Assembly (NCBI GenBank): GCA_002928735.1
Contig: PERL01000003.1
Span: 269,455-333,454, forward strand
Length of the DNA stretch: 64,000 nt
Direction: 5' to 3'
Origin: Hyphomicrobium sp.
GTDB taxonomy: Bacteria; Pseudomonadota; Alphaproteobacteria; Rhizobiales; Hyphomicrobiaceae
The notes beneath the pieces were generated by a model. That model saw only the letters and a program-made list of their open reading frames with translations, was not told the origin of the DNA and searched no databases. Position 1 is the stretch's first letter. Each line of letters starts with the position of its first letter. Positions 48,237 through 59,713 of this stretch are shown here, piece by piece. The position numbers and the translations under genes are program-made.

Positions 48237-50198
48237 ATGAATGCACCGATCACGACGCCGCGCGTGTCCCCGCATGCTGCCAAAGCCAAGGGCGAGAGCC
48301 CGAACCTGCTGGGGCTTGCCAACAACGCGGATCATTGGACGGTTTTCAAAGGGTTGTTGCCGTTCGTGTGGCCGGAAGGGCGTCCGGACTTGCGGTTCAA
48401 CGTGGCGCTGGCGTTCGTGATGCTGGTGCTGGCGAAGCTTGTGACGATCGCGATCCCGGTCATCTTCAAGTACACGACGGATTGGCTGACGGCGGATGCG
48501 CCGACGCCGAACACGCTGGGCGCGGGGGAACTGGCGACGGGTGCGTCGCTGCTCATTCTGATTTACGGCGTCGGCCGCGTGCTGGCGATGGGCTTGAACC
48601 AGGTGCGCGACGTGCTGTTCACGAAGGTGGGACAGCATGCGGTGCGGTCGTTGAATAACCGGACGTTCGAACACCTGCATAAGCTATCGCTGCGTTTTCA
48701 TCTCGAAAGGCGGACGGGCGGGCTGTCGCGCGTGATCGAGCGGGGTACGCGGGGCGTCGATCTCATCATGCGAATGGGAATCTTGCAGCTGGCGCCGACG
48801 GCGCTGGAACTGATCCTCGTGTGCGTGCTGCTGACCTACTTTTTCAACTTCGGCTACGTGATCATTCTGCTGGTCACGATCGTCGCCTACATGTGGTTCA
48901 CGTTTGCGGCGTCCGAGAAGCGGATCGCGATCCGGCGCGAGATGAACGACAGCGACACGGATGCGAACACCAAGGCCATCGATAGCCTGTTGAACTTTGA
49001 GACCGTGAAATATTTCGGGAACGAGGAGGTCGAGGCGCGGCGGTTCGATGGCGCGATGAAGCGCTATGAAATCGCGGCGGTGAAGACCTATGCGTCGCTG
49101 GGAACGCTCAATACGGGACAGGCGCTAATATTCACGGTCGGCATGACGATCGTGATGTGGCTGGCAGCGCGCGGCGTGATTGCGGGGACGCACACCATCG
49201 GCGACTTCGTGATGATCAACGCCATGATGATCCAGCTTTATATGCCGCTCAATTTCATGGGCATGGTGTACCGCGAAATCAAACAGGGACTGGTCGATCT
49301 GGAGACGATGTTCTCGCTCTTGGGTGAGAGCGCGGAGGTGCAAGATCGTCCGGGATCCAAGCCGCTGGTGGTGCGGAATGGTGAAATCCGTTTCGAGAAT
49401 GTATCGTTTGCCTACGAGCCGGACCGGGCGATTTTGAAGTCCGTGTCGTTCGAGGTGCCGGCGGGGAAGATGGTGGCGATCGTCGGGCCGTCGGGGGCGG
49501 GGAAGTCGACGATCTCGCGCATCCTATTCCGGTTCTACGATATCCAGTCGGGCGCGGTGACTATTGACGGTCAGGATATTCGCGACGTGACGCAGAAGTC
49601 GTTGCGGGCAGCAATAGGTGTGGTGCCGCAGGATACGGTGCTGTTCAACGATACAATCCTCTACAACATTCGGTATGGCCGTCCGGACGCCAGCGACGAG
49701 GATGTGATCGCGGCTGCGAAGATCGCGCAGATCGATGAGTTCGTGCAGACGCTGCCGCAAGGTTATAAGACCATGGTGGGCGAGCGGGGATTGAAACTTT
49801 CCGGTGGCGAGAAGCAGCGGGTCGCCATTGCGCGGACGCTGTTGAAGGCGCCGCCGATCCTGATGCTGGACGAGGCGACGAGCGCGCTCGACAGCCATAC
49901 CGAGAAGGAAATCCAGGACGCGTTGGACCGGGCGACCAAGGACCGGACAACGCTCGTCATCGCGCACCGGCTTTCGACAATCGTGCATGCGGACAACATT
50001 ATCGTGCTCGACAAGGGGGAACTCGTCGAGCAGGGCACGCATGCGGAGCTGATCGCCAAGGACGGGCTCTATGCGAGCCTGTGGAGCCGGCAGCGGCAGG
50101 CGGAGAAGGCGCGCGAGGAACTGGCGCTGGCGCTGGAAGAGGCCGAGCGCATGGGTGCGCTGCGGGCGCAGGACGCCGTTTTGCCCAAAGGACTGTGA
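48237..50198 (+). CDS. Atm1-type ABC exporter (fused permease and ATPase)
   Basis: A 653-residue half-transporter. The N-terminal membrane domain (about 50-330) has six hydrophobic segments and the Atm1/HMT1 signature (SDTDANTKAIDSLLNFETVKYFGNE). The ATPase domain has GPSGAGKSTISRIL (Walker A), the LSGGEKQRVAIARTLL signature and LMLDEATSALD (Walker B). Family members export glutathione-related or Fe-S-related compounds and confer heavy-metal tolerance. It probably works as a homodimer. Glutathione reductase (gor) elsewhere in the window fits a glutathione link but does not prove it. Confidence 0.92.
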   Translation: MNAPITTPRVSPHAAKAKGESPNLLGLANNADHWTVFKGLLPFVWPEGRPDLRFNVALAFVMLVLAKLVTIAIPVIFKYTTDWLTADAPTPNTLGAGELATGASLLILIYGVGRVLAMGLNQVRDVLFTKVGQHAVRSLNNRTFEHLHKLSLRFHLERRTGGLSRVIERGTRGVDLIMRMGILQLAPTALELILVCVLLTYFFNFGYVIILLVTIVAYMWFTFAASEKRIAIRREMNDSDTDANTKAIDSLLNFETVKYFGNEEVEARRFDGAMKRYEIAAVKTYASLGTLNTGQALIFTVGMTIVMWLAARGVIAGTHTIGDFVMINAMMIQLYMPLNFMGMVYREIKQGLVDLETMFSLLGESAEVQDRPGSKPLVVRNGEIRFENVSFAYEPDRAILKSVSFEVPAGKMVAIVGPSGAGKSTISRILFRFYDIQSGAVTIDGQDIRDVTQKSLRAAIGVVPQDTVLFNDTILYNIRYGRPDASDEDVIAAAKIAQIDEFVQTLPQGYKTMVGERGLKLSGGEKQRVAIARTLLKAPPILMLDEATSALDSHTEKEIQDALDRATKDRTTLVIAHRLSTIVHADNIIVLDKGELVEQGTHAELIAKDGLYASLWSRQRQAEKAREELALALEEAERMGALRAQDAVLPKGL

Positions 50199-50232
50199 GC
50201 GCGGGTTAACCCGTGACTGAGGGGTTTGCCTT

Positions 50233-50922
50233 ATGCTGGCCGCCGGTTTGGTGGCGGGCTGGGCATTCATGCTGGCACAACTTGGCAAGGTGGTGAGGGA
50301 GGGCGCGCGGCTCGTTATGGCGGGCTTGCGCGTTCTTTGGTTTCTCGTCTGGTCGGTGCTGAAGCCGCCGCTGATGATGGCGCTGCAGGTTTTAGCGGCG
50401 CTCATCGTGCTGTTCGAGGAGTGGGGCTGGAAGCCGCTCTCGGAGGCGCTGGCGTGGCTTGCGCGCTTTCGCATCATCGCCAAGCTCGAAGGATTGATCA
50501 CGCGGCTGCCGCCTTATGGGGCGCTGTTCGTGTTCGCGCTGCCGACAGCGATTTTGTTTCCTTTGAAGCTGCTTGCGGTGTGGCTGCTGGCGAACGAGCA
50601 GTTCGCGGCGGCGACGGGGCTGTTCATCGGGGCGAAGATCGCGTCGACGGCGCTGGTGGCTCGGCTCTTCATGTTGACGCGCCCAGCCTTGATGCAGATC
50701 GCATGGTTCGCGCGGGCGTATAACTGGTTCATGCCCTGGAAAGACCGGTTGTTTGCGCAGATCCGCGCGTCGTGGGTCTGGCGCTATGGGCGCATGGTGA
50801 AGACGCGCGTGCGGCTCACGCTCGGCCGGGCGTGGGCGCGGTTTAAGCCGCAACTGCAAGCGATGGCGGCGCGCCTGCGGGCGATCTGGGCGAACTACTT
50901 CGGCAAGAGCACAAACACATAA
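50233..50922 (+). CDS. Hypothetical membrane protein
   Basis: A 229-residue protein with several hydrophobic stretches: about 5-25, 30-65 (VLWFLVWSVLKPPLMMALQVLAALIVLF), 95-120 (YGALFVFALPTAILF) and 130-150, then an Arg/Trp-rich amphipathic tail (WAYGRMVKTRVRLTLGRAWAR type). GAGGGG precedes the ATG at 50233. No family is recognised. It starts 34 bases after the ABC exporter on the same strand and may be co-transcribed. Its final 28 bases overlap the end of the convergent antiporter gene. Confidence 0.7.
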   Translation: MLAAGLVAGWAFMLAQLGKVVREGARLVMAGLRVLWFLVWSVLKPPLMMALQVLAALIVLFEEWGWKPLSEALAWLARFRIIAKLEGLITRLPPYGALFVFALPTAILFPLKLLAVWLLANEQFAAATGLFIGAKIASTALVARLFMLTRPALMQIAWFARAYNWFMPWKDRLFAQIRASWVWRYGRMVKTRVRLTLGRAWARFKPQLQAMAARLRAIWANYFGKSTNT

Positions 50923-51902
50923 GCGATATAACCCGCCAGAAGCGCGGCGCCTTCGATGCGGCTGATGCGGTAGCCGCTCCAGGCGACGGCGAACATGGCG
51001 GCGGAGGCGGCCAGCATAACGAGATTGTCGAAGTTGGCGATTTGGGCGGGGACTTCGGTCGGTGAGATGAGAGCGGTGACGCCGCCGATGCCGAGGACGT
51101 TATAAATATTCGAGCCCATGATGTTGCCAAGGGCTACGTCGCCATGCTTGCGGATGGCGGCAACGACAGACGTGACGAATTCGGGCATCGACGTGCCGAC
51201 GGCGACGATGGTGAGGCCGATCACCGCTTCCGACATGCCGTAGCCGCGCGCGATGCCGATAGCGCCGTCGACGAGCAGCTTGCCGCCGAGGACGACGATG
51301 GCGAGGCCGCCGAGGGCCATGATGAGGGGCACAACGGGGCCGAGTTTCTCAGCCCAGGTTTTGGTTTCGGCTTGGTGGCGGATGGGGCCGTCATGGAGTT
51401 CGTCGTAGGCTTCGGCTTTTTCGAATGCGGATGTGTGGCCGTCCGAGGCGGCGGCGGGCACGGTTTCCTGGCGGTAGGCATAATAGATATAAGCCACAAG
51501 AAGACCGACGAAGATGACGCCGGCGATGCGATCCAGCGTGTAGGTGTAGGACACGAGGACGAAGAGGAGCGCGGTGAGCACGACCACGACGCCATCGCGG
51601 CGAAGCGCGTTCGATTGAACGGCGACGGGCGTGATGATGGCGGAGAGACCGAGGATCAGCAGGATGTTGGCGATATTGGAGCCGACGATGTTGCCGACGG
51701 CGATGCCGGGGGAGCCGGCCATGGCTGCTTGAACGGAGGTGACGAGTTCGGGCGTCGAGGTGCCGAAGCCGACGAGGGTGAGGCCGATGAGCAGGGGCGA
51801 CATGCCGAGGCGTTCGGCGATGGCGACGGCGCCGCGGACGAGCAACTCGCCGCCGATGACGAGGAGCACCAGGCCGCCGAGCAACAATCCGATATCGGTC
51901 AC
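50895..51902 (-). CDS. Calcium/sodium antiporter (YrbG-like)
   Basis: A CaCA-family cation exchanger of 335 residues. The GTG at 51902 is chosen as start because the protein then begins directly with the first membrane helix (VTDIGLLLGGLVLLVIGGEL) and GGGGAAAA-like purines lie upstream; an ATG at 51959 would add 19 polar residues. The two inverted alpha-repeats carry GTSTPELVTS and GTSMPEFVTS, with Pro-Glu residues that coordinate cations. About ten membrane segments are separated by a polar loop near 160-205. Confidence 0.9.
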   Translation of the reverse strand: MTDIGLLLGGLVLLVIGGELLVRGAVAIAERLGMSPLLIGLTLVGFGTSTPELVTSVQAAMAGSPGIAVGNIVGSNIANILLILGLSAIITPVAVQSNALRRDGVVVVLTALLFVLVSYTYTLDRIAGVIFVGLLVAYIYYAYRQETVPAAASDGHTSAFEKAEAYDELHDGPIRHQAETKTWAEKLGPVVPLIMALGGLAIVVLGGKLLVDGAIGIARGYGMSEAVIGLTIVAVGTSMPEFVTSVVAAIRKHGDVALGNIMGSNIYNVLGIGGVTALISPTEVPAQIANFDNLVMLAASAAMFAVAWSGYRISRIEGAALLAGYIAYVFVLLPK

Positions 51903-51979
51903 GTGATTTTCCCCGTTTTCAGCCAGTGCCGCTGCCGCTCTCGGGCGGTCGGCGAACACTTGGACGTGTCCGGCCTGTT

Positions 51980-52873
51980 CTACAAGCCCTGAAGATGCAA
52001 AAGGGCGGTCAGATCGGCGTGGTCGATGACCGCGCCGGTGGGGCTAGCGCGCATGGCGGCGCGGACGGCCGGTTTGGCGCGGAAGGCGACGCCGAGGCCG
52101 GCAGCTTGCAACATGGGCAGGTCGTTGGCGCCGTCGCCGACGGCGAGGATCTGGGCGGGGGCGATGTCCTGTTCGGTGGCGAGGCTTGAGAGGATGTCGC
52201 GTTTTTTGGCGGCGTCGAGGATCGGTTCAGCGAGGCGTCCGGTAAGATGGCCGTTTTCGATCTCGACGGTATTGGCGAAGCAGCGGTCGAAGCCGAGGCG
52301 TTGGGCGACGGGTTCGGCGAAGACGGTGAAGCCGCCGGAGACGAGGGCGGTGAGCGCGCCGTTGGCTTTCATGGTGGCAACGAGTGTTGCGGCGCCGGGC
52401 ATGAGGGTGATGCGCCCGGCCACGGTGGCGAGATCGCCGAGGGTGAGGCCCGCGAGTAGGGCGACGCGGTGGCGGAGTGACGTTTTGAAATCGATTTCGC
52501 CGCGCATGGTGGCCCGTGTGAGGGCAGACATTTCCTCGCGGCGACCGGTGAGGCTGGCCAATTCGTCGATCATCTCCTGCTCGATAAGGGTCGATTCCAT
52601 GTCGGCTGCGAGCAGGGATTTGGCCCGGTTTTCATGAGGCAGCGTGTTGACGTCGATGGGGCGTGGGGCGAGTGCTGTGGCGACTATTTTGCGGATCGCG
52701 GCATCGCTGATCGGGGCTTCGAAGGCCGCGCCGGGTTTGAGCCAATGGCCTTGGGTGCCGGTGAGGGCGCGCACGCTAAACGCGACGCTCTCATCGAGCG
52801 CGCCTGATGCCGGATCGGCAGTGAGCAGGAGGACGTGCGGGTGCGGCATCGGCGGCGAGATTGACTTTGACAA
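51980..52873 (-). CDS. serB: Phosphoserine phosphatase SerB
   Basis: Last step of serine synthesis, hydrolysing O-phosphoserine. The 297-residue product has an N-terminal ACT-like region (about 10-80) and a HAD phosphatase domain: motif I ADMESTLIEQEMIDELA, motif II LVSGGFTVF, the Lys in the AAKKRDIL region and motif IV GDGANDLPMLQAAGLGVAF. Motif I reads D91-M-E93 rather than DxD, replacing the general acid/base Asp with Glu. All other motifs are intact. The gene is divergent from miaA by 46 bases. Confidence 0.92.
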   Translation of the reverse strand: MSKSISPPMPHPHVLLLTADPASGALDESVAFSVRALTGTQGHWLKPGAAFEAPISDAAIRKIVATALAPRPIDVNTLPHENRAKSLLAADMESTLIEQEMIDELASLTGRREEMSALTRATMRGEIDFKTSLRHRVALLAGLTLGDLATVAGRITLMPGAATLVATMKANGALTALVSGGFTVFAEPVAQRLGFDRCFANTVEIENGHLTGRLAEPILDAAKKRDILSSLATEQDIAPAQILAVGDGANDLPMLQAAGLGVAFRAKPAVRAAMRASPTGAVIDHADLTALLHLQGL

Positions 52874-52918
52874 GGTGGCACGGGTGGCGCGCGGACTTGG
52901 CCTCGGTTAAGCAGGGCC

Positions 52919-53800
52919 ATGACACAGACAAAAGCTATCTTGATTGCCGGGCCCACGGCGAGCGGCAAATCGGCCCTGGCGTTGAAACTCGCGCGGGACC
53001 GCGGCGGCGTGGTCGTCAATGCCGACAGCATGCAGGTTTATGCAGAGTTGGAGATCCTGTCCGCGCGGCCAACGCAGGCCCAGATGGGCGGCGTCGCGCA
53101 CCGGCTCTATGGGCACGTCGCGATCGCTGAGGGGTATTCTGTCGGCCGTTTCGTGCGCGAGGCAGAGGCGATGCTGGCCGAGGTGACGGCGGCGGGTCAG
53201 ATGCCGATTTTTGTCGGCGGGACGGGGCTCTATTTGAAGGCGCTGCTGGAGGGTTTGTCGCCCATACCCGCGATCGCGCCGGCCATTCGCGAGCATTGGC
53301 GGGCGGAGGCAGACCGGCTGGGGGCTTCGAAGCTGCATCGCAAGTTGGCGGAGATGGATCCGGGAACCGCGGCGCGGCTGTCGCCGACCGATCCGCAGCG
53401 GATCGTGCGGGCGCTGGAAGTGATGGATGCAACGGGGCGGCCGCTCTGGGAGTGGCAGCAGGAACCGGGCACGCCGCTTATTCGCGCGGAGGATACGGAG
53501 CGGCTCGTCGTGATGCCGGAGCGCGCGGTGCTGCATGAGCGCAGCGACCGGCGGTTTGATGAGATGATGGCGCGTGGCGCGCTCGATGAGGCGCGGCGGA
53601 TCATGGAGCTTGATCTCGATCCAGCGTTGCCGGGGATGCGGGCGCTGGGGCTTCGTCCGCTGATGGCGCATTTGCGCGGGGAGATGGCCCTTGAAGACGC
53701 CGTCGACGAGGGCAAGGCGGAGACGCGGCGCTACATCAAACGGCAGGCGACTTGGATATCTGGCAATATGAAGTCGTGGAAAGCCGTTTCTGCGCAATAA
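52919..53800 (+). CDS. miaA: tRNA dimethylallyltransferase MiaA
   Basis: Adds a dimethylallyl group to A37 of tRNAs that read UNN codons. The 293-residue product has the P-loop IAGPTASGKSALALKLAR at the N-terminus, VNADSMQVYAEL, FVGGTGLYLKALLEGL, DPQRIVRALEV and RRYIKRQATW, and ends normally. It is next to serB on one side and the ilvI leader on the other. Confidence 0.96.
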   Translation: MTQTKAILIAGPTASGKSALALKLARDRGGVVVNADSMQVYAELEILSARPTQAQMGGVAHRLYGHVAIAEGYSVGRFVREAEAMLAEVTAAGQMPIFVGGTGLYLKALLEGLSPIPAIAPAIREHWRAEADRLGASKLHRKLAEMDPGTAARLSPTDPQRIVRALEVMDATGRPLWEWQQEPGTPLIRAEDTERLVVMPERAVLHERSDRRFDEMMARGALDEARRIMELDLDPALPGMRALGLRPLMAHLRGEMALEDAVDEGKAETRRYIKRQATWISGNMKSWKAVSAQ

Positions 53801-53962
53801 ATGGAATGTCTAAGCGTCCATATCGTCACATTTATTGACCCTTTACCTTGACCGGGCATGATGGGGCTCCTAGGTTGCGCAACCTTCGCGCGGCCGGGAC
53901 GACCGCGCGCGCCGCCCGGACGGGGTGGCGCAATCGCTTTTTGAGTTCAGGGGCACACGACG
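53801..53962 (+). promoter_or_regulatory. ilvI leader region with possible attenuator
   Basis: The 160 bases before ilvI contain a 12-base perfect palindrome GGTTGCGCAACC (53873-53884), a 7-bp hairpin (53887-53893 with 53903-53909) and a second 7-bp hairpin (53911-53917 with 53923-53929, one G-T wobble) followed 8 bases later by TTTTT (53938-53942). This resembles a leader terminator. A 28-codon frame at 53858-53944 is not rich in Ile, Leu or Val, so classical translational attenuation is not supported. Confidence 0.35.
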
Positions 53963-55722
<1,760 letters not shown>

Positions 55723-55726
<4 letters not shown>

Positions 55727-56286
55727 TTTCGGCCCGCGCCGCCGCGTTGTCCGTCTGTCTGGCCGCGGTCCTTTCCGGGGAGGCGGGAGCGGAGACGGCT
55801 GCGCCTGCGGTGCCGCCGAGCAGTCCGATCACCTGGGACAGGCCGGAGAACATCCGGCAAGCAGCCGAGCGGATCGGGCTTATTCAGCGGACGCGCGGGG
55901 CGGAGGCGGCGATTAAGCACATCGATGCCTGCTATCGCACGCACGGCCTCGCATCTGCCTATTCAGCGGCTTTCGAAGGCTGCATCGCGCAGGACTATCT
56001 GCAAACGAAGTTGCTGACGCGGATCTATGGCCGGTTGAAGCCTGAAGAATTGCGCAAGATCGGCGCGCCGACGGCAGATCAGATGGCGCAGGCGATGGGC
56101 CGCCGCGTCGTGGCAGCGTTCAGCCAGTACAAGGTCAGTGCGGCGGAAGCCGATGCGTTCAAATCGGAGGTCGATAAGGTTGGTCTGCCCGTTTTCTTGA
56201 AGACCGTGTTTCCCAATTCAGCGGCCGAAATCGACGCGCTGGGCGATAAGTCCGGCGAGCCCGGCACAAGCAAAGAGAAGAACTAG
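55723..56286 (+). CDS. Exported hypothetical protein between ilvI and ilvH
   Basis: A 187-residue protein starting at GTG 55723, overlapping the ilvI stop. A signal peptide ([18 protein letters not shown], cleavage near AGA-ET) leads to a helical mature domain with two Cys residues in [18 protein letters not shown] that could form a disulfide, then a charged C-terminus. No family is recognised. An exported protein translationally coupled to a cytoplasmic amino acid enzyme is unusual; relatives may be annotated only as hypothetical. Confidence 0.7.
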
Positions 56287-56292
56287 TCAGCC

Positions 56293-56841
56293 ATGGTAAA
56301 TCCCAATCCGCAAAGCCACTATGTCGGTCCCGGCATCGCGCAGGATGTTGTTTCGCGAACGTTGTCCGTCATCGTCGACAACGAGCCAGGCGTGCTTGCG
56401 CGCGTCATCGGTCTTTTCACGGCGCGGGGCTACAATATCGATAGCTTGACCGTGACGGAGACGGAGCACGACCGGCAGGTGTCGCGGATCACGATCGTGA
56501 CGCGCGGCACGCCGGCTGTCATCGAGCAGATCAAGCATCAGCTGGAACGGCTGGTGCCAGTGCACCGGGTGCGCGATTTGACGGGTGAGGGGATTTCACT
56601 CGAGCGCGAACTGGCGCTGGTGAAGGTGGCCGGTAAGGGCGAAAAGCGGATCGAGGCCATGCGGATGGCGGAGATTTTCCGCGCGCAGGTGGTCGACACG
56701 TCGACCGAGCATTTCATCTTCGAGATTACGGGGAAGGCCTCGAAGATCGAGACGTTCATCGGGTTGATGCGCGAGCTAGGGTTGGTCGAGGTCAGCCGGA
56801 CGGGTGTCGCAGCGATCGGGCGTGGCGCGGGGGCGATGTAA
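56293..56841 (+). CDS. ilvH: Acetolactate synthase small (regulatory) subunit
   Basis: The regulatory subunit that confers valine feedback inhibition and raises activity of the large subunit. The 182-residue protein has an N-terminal ACT domain (LSVIVDNEPGVLARVIGLFTARGYNIDSLTV) with the valine-binding segment, then a second ACT-like C-terminal domain (FIFEITGKASKIETFIGLMRELGL). It follows the exported hypothetical gene by 6 bases. Confidence 0.95.
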   Translation: MVNPNPQSHYVGPGIAQDVVSRTLSVIVDNEPGVLARVIGLFTARGYNIDSLTVTETEHDRQVSRITIVTRGTPAVIEQIKHQLERLVPVHRVRDLTGEGISLERELALVKVAGKGEKRIEAMRMAEIFRAQVVDTSTEHFIFEITGKASKIETFIGLMRELGLVEVSRTGVAAIGRGAGAM

Positions 56842-56880
56842 CGGCGGCTCTGCGTGGACGCTGCTGCAACGGGAGCGGTC

Positions 56881-57372
56881 TTACCTCTTTCGCTTCTTGG
56901 GGTCTTCTTTGAAATAGAAGTGGCTCGCGTCGGCGGCGCTTTCGGTGAAAGTGATCGTTTCGGTGTCGGGCAGGATTTCGTCGTTGGCGGCTGTGCGCAG
57001 CCCGGCCTTGTCGGTCGTCGGGGCATAGAGGGGAACGGCTGCCGTTTTGGGACCGATCGTGAGCTGGAACGCGGTGACGCGGGCGCGATAGGATTTCTCG
57101 CCAGCTCGTTCGCAACGGCCTTCGCCTTCGGTGGCTTCGCAGGTTTCCAGCTTAGGATAGGTCGCCGCGGTCTTATCGTGCTGGGCGACGGCGGTCTGCA
57201 GGAGCTTGACGCAGCGATCATACTCGAGGCCGGTGTTGTCGGCGCAATCGATGGCTGACACCACAATATAGCGCTTGATCTCAACTTTGGCTTCTTCGCT
57301 GTCGCCACAGCCGGCGAGTGCGAGGGCGGCAGCCGCAATGACGGCGAAGCGGATGAACACGGTAGGCTCCAT
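56881..57372 (-). CDS. Probable lipoprotein, DUF1190-like
   Basis: The product has 163 residues from ATG 57372. A lipobox LAGC lies in AVIAAAALALAGCGDS, so the mature protein should be acylated and membrane-attached. The Cys residues in CADNTGLEYDRC and the CEATEGEGRCE block resemble the YgiB/DUF1190 family, though the match is by eye only. The frame opens 12 codons further upstream. It is convergent with ilvH and divergent from ilvC. Confidence 0.65.
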   Translation of the reverse strand: MEPTVFIRFAVIAAAALALAGCGDSEEAKVEIKRYIVVSAIDCADNTGLEYDRCVKLLQTAVAQHDKTAATYPKLETCEATEGEGRCERAGEKSYRARVTAFQLTIGPKTAAVPLYAPTTDKAGLRTAANDEILPDTETITFTESAADASHFYFKEDPKKRKR

Positions 57373-58724
<1,352 letters not shown>

Positions 58725-58764
58725 GAGGGGCCGCAACTCATCGATCTGGATCCTTCGAGATAAG

Positions 58765-58799
58765 AAAAGCCCGCGGACATGAAAGTCCGCGGGCTTTTT
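58765..58799 (+). terminator. Intrinsic terminator after ilvC
   Basis: A perfect stem, AAAAGCCCGCGGAC (58765-58778) with GTCCGCGGGCTTTT (58785-58798), encloses a 6-base ATGAAA loop with T residues at the 3' side. The A/T symmetry lets it work on both strands, so it may also serve the convergent outer-membrane gene. Confidence 0.93.
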
Positions 58800-58818
58800 G
58801 CATTGCGGCGCCGAACAC

Positions 58819-59499
58819 TCAGAAGTGCCGGCTCACGCCAAATTTGATGGTGTGGTTCTGAACAGCCACGCTATTCACGTCGCCGTCTGCGTTGGCGATC
58901 ACGGATGAACCGAAATCCATGTATTCATAGTCGGCGCGCACGCTCCAATCGCGGGCCCACAGGACGTCAAGACCGGTGCCGACAACGAAGCCTGTTTGCC
59001 ATCCGTTTGTTCGGAAAACGTCGCCGCGATCGAGCGCGGGAGGGACGCCATCGGTATCACCCGCCCCCCCTTTGATATCTGCCCAGGCGACGCCGATCTT
59101 CACGAACGGCATATAGCGGGGTGTCAGGAAGACGCCGAAGCGGGCGGCAAGCGAGATCGTATCGTTGAACTCGAAACTGGCGAAATCGTCGGACGTGCCG
59201 CTTCCGGCGGGGTGCGTATCCACGTCATTGGCGGCCGACCACGCGGCTTCGATGCCGATCATCGCGCCTTGAACGGGGACAGTATAGCCAAGATGGATGC
59301 CCGCCGTCCAACCGTTGGGTTCGAGTTCGTAGGCTGTCGGCGCGACATTGTCGAACTCCCCCAAAATGTCGATAGATGGGAAGTTACCGCCGATGTGCGA
59401 GCCGAAATACAGCCCCGTAAAATCTGCGCGTGCTGGGTGAGGGGTGAGAAGTCCCACTGCTGTGCCAGCCGTTAAAATAATTGTCTTTCGCCACGTCAT
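58819..59499 (-). CDS. Outer-membrane beta-barrel protein (Omp25/OmpA-like)
   Basis: The protein has 226 residues from ATG 59499. A signal peptide (IILTAGTAVGLLTPHPARA) is followed by alternating beta strands (GLYFGSHIGGNF, WTAGIHLGYTV, DTISLAARFGVFL, PFVKIGVAWADI, GFVVGTGLDVLW, WSVRADYEYMDFG) typical of an eight-stranded outer-membrane barrel. The C-terminal Phe in KFGVSRHF is the usual barrel assembly signal. Proteins of this kind are common surface porin-like proteins in Hyphomicrobiales. Confidence 0.87.
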   Translation of the reverse strand: MTWRKTIILTAGTAVGLLTPHPARADFTGLYFGSHIGGNFPSIDILGEFDNVAPTAYELEPNGWTAGIHLGYTVPVQGAMIGIEAAWSAANDVDTHPAGSGTSDDFASFEFNDTISLAARFGVFLTPRYMPFVKIGVAWADIKGGAGDTDGVPPALDRGDVFRTNGWQTGFVVGTGLDVLWARDWSVRADYEYMDFGSSVIANADGDVNSVAVQNHTIKFGVSRHF

Positions 59500-59713
59500 T
59501 TGTTCATCGTTCCAAAACGCAGCAAATCTTCGTTTGAGTGCTGATTGAGCAGGCGCAACATCGATTCTCAAGGCTGTGGATGATCTGTGGATGAAGTGGA
59601 GAATACAGTTGAACAACAGGAATCAATGGTTGCTTAGAGGCTTGTGAAATCTTGCTCATTTGACCTTTGCGGCCGAGTGGTGCCGCAACGCTGCCATTGC
59701 TGTGGATAACCCT

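Noticed and set aside
53858..53944. 28-codon frame as an ilv leader peptide
   Set aside because: It contains only two Leu, one Ile and no Val, and has no clear ribosome binding site, so ribosome-mediated attenuation is not supported.
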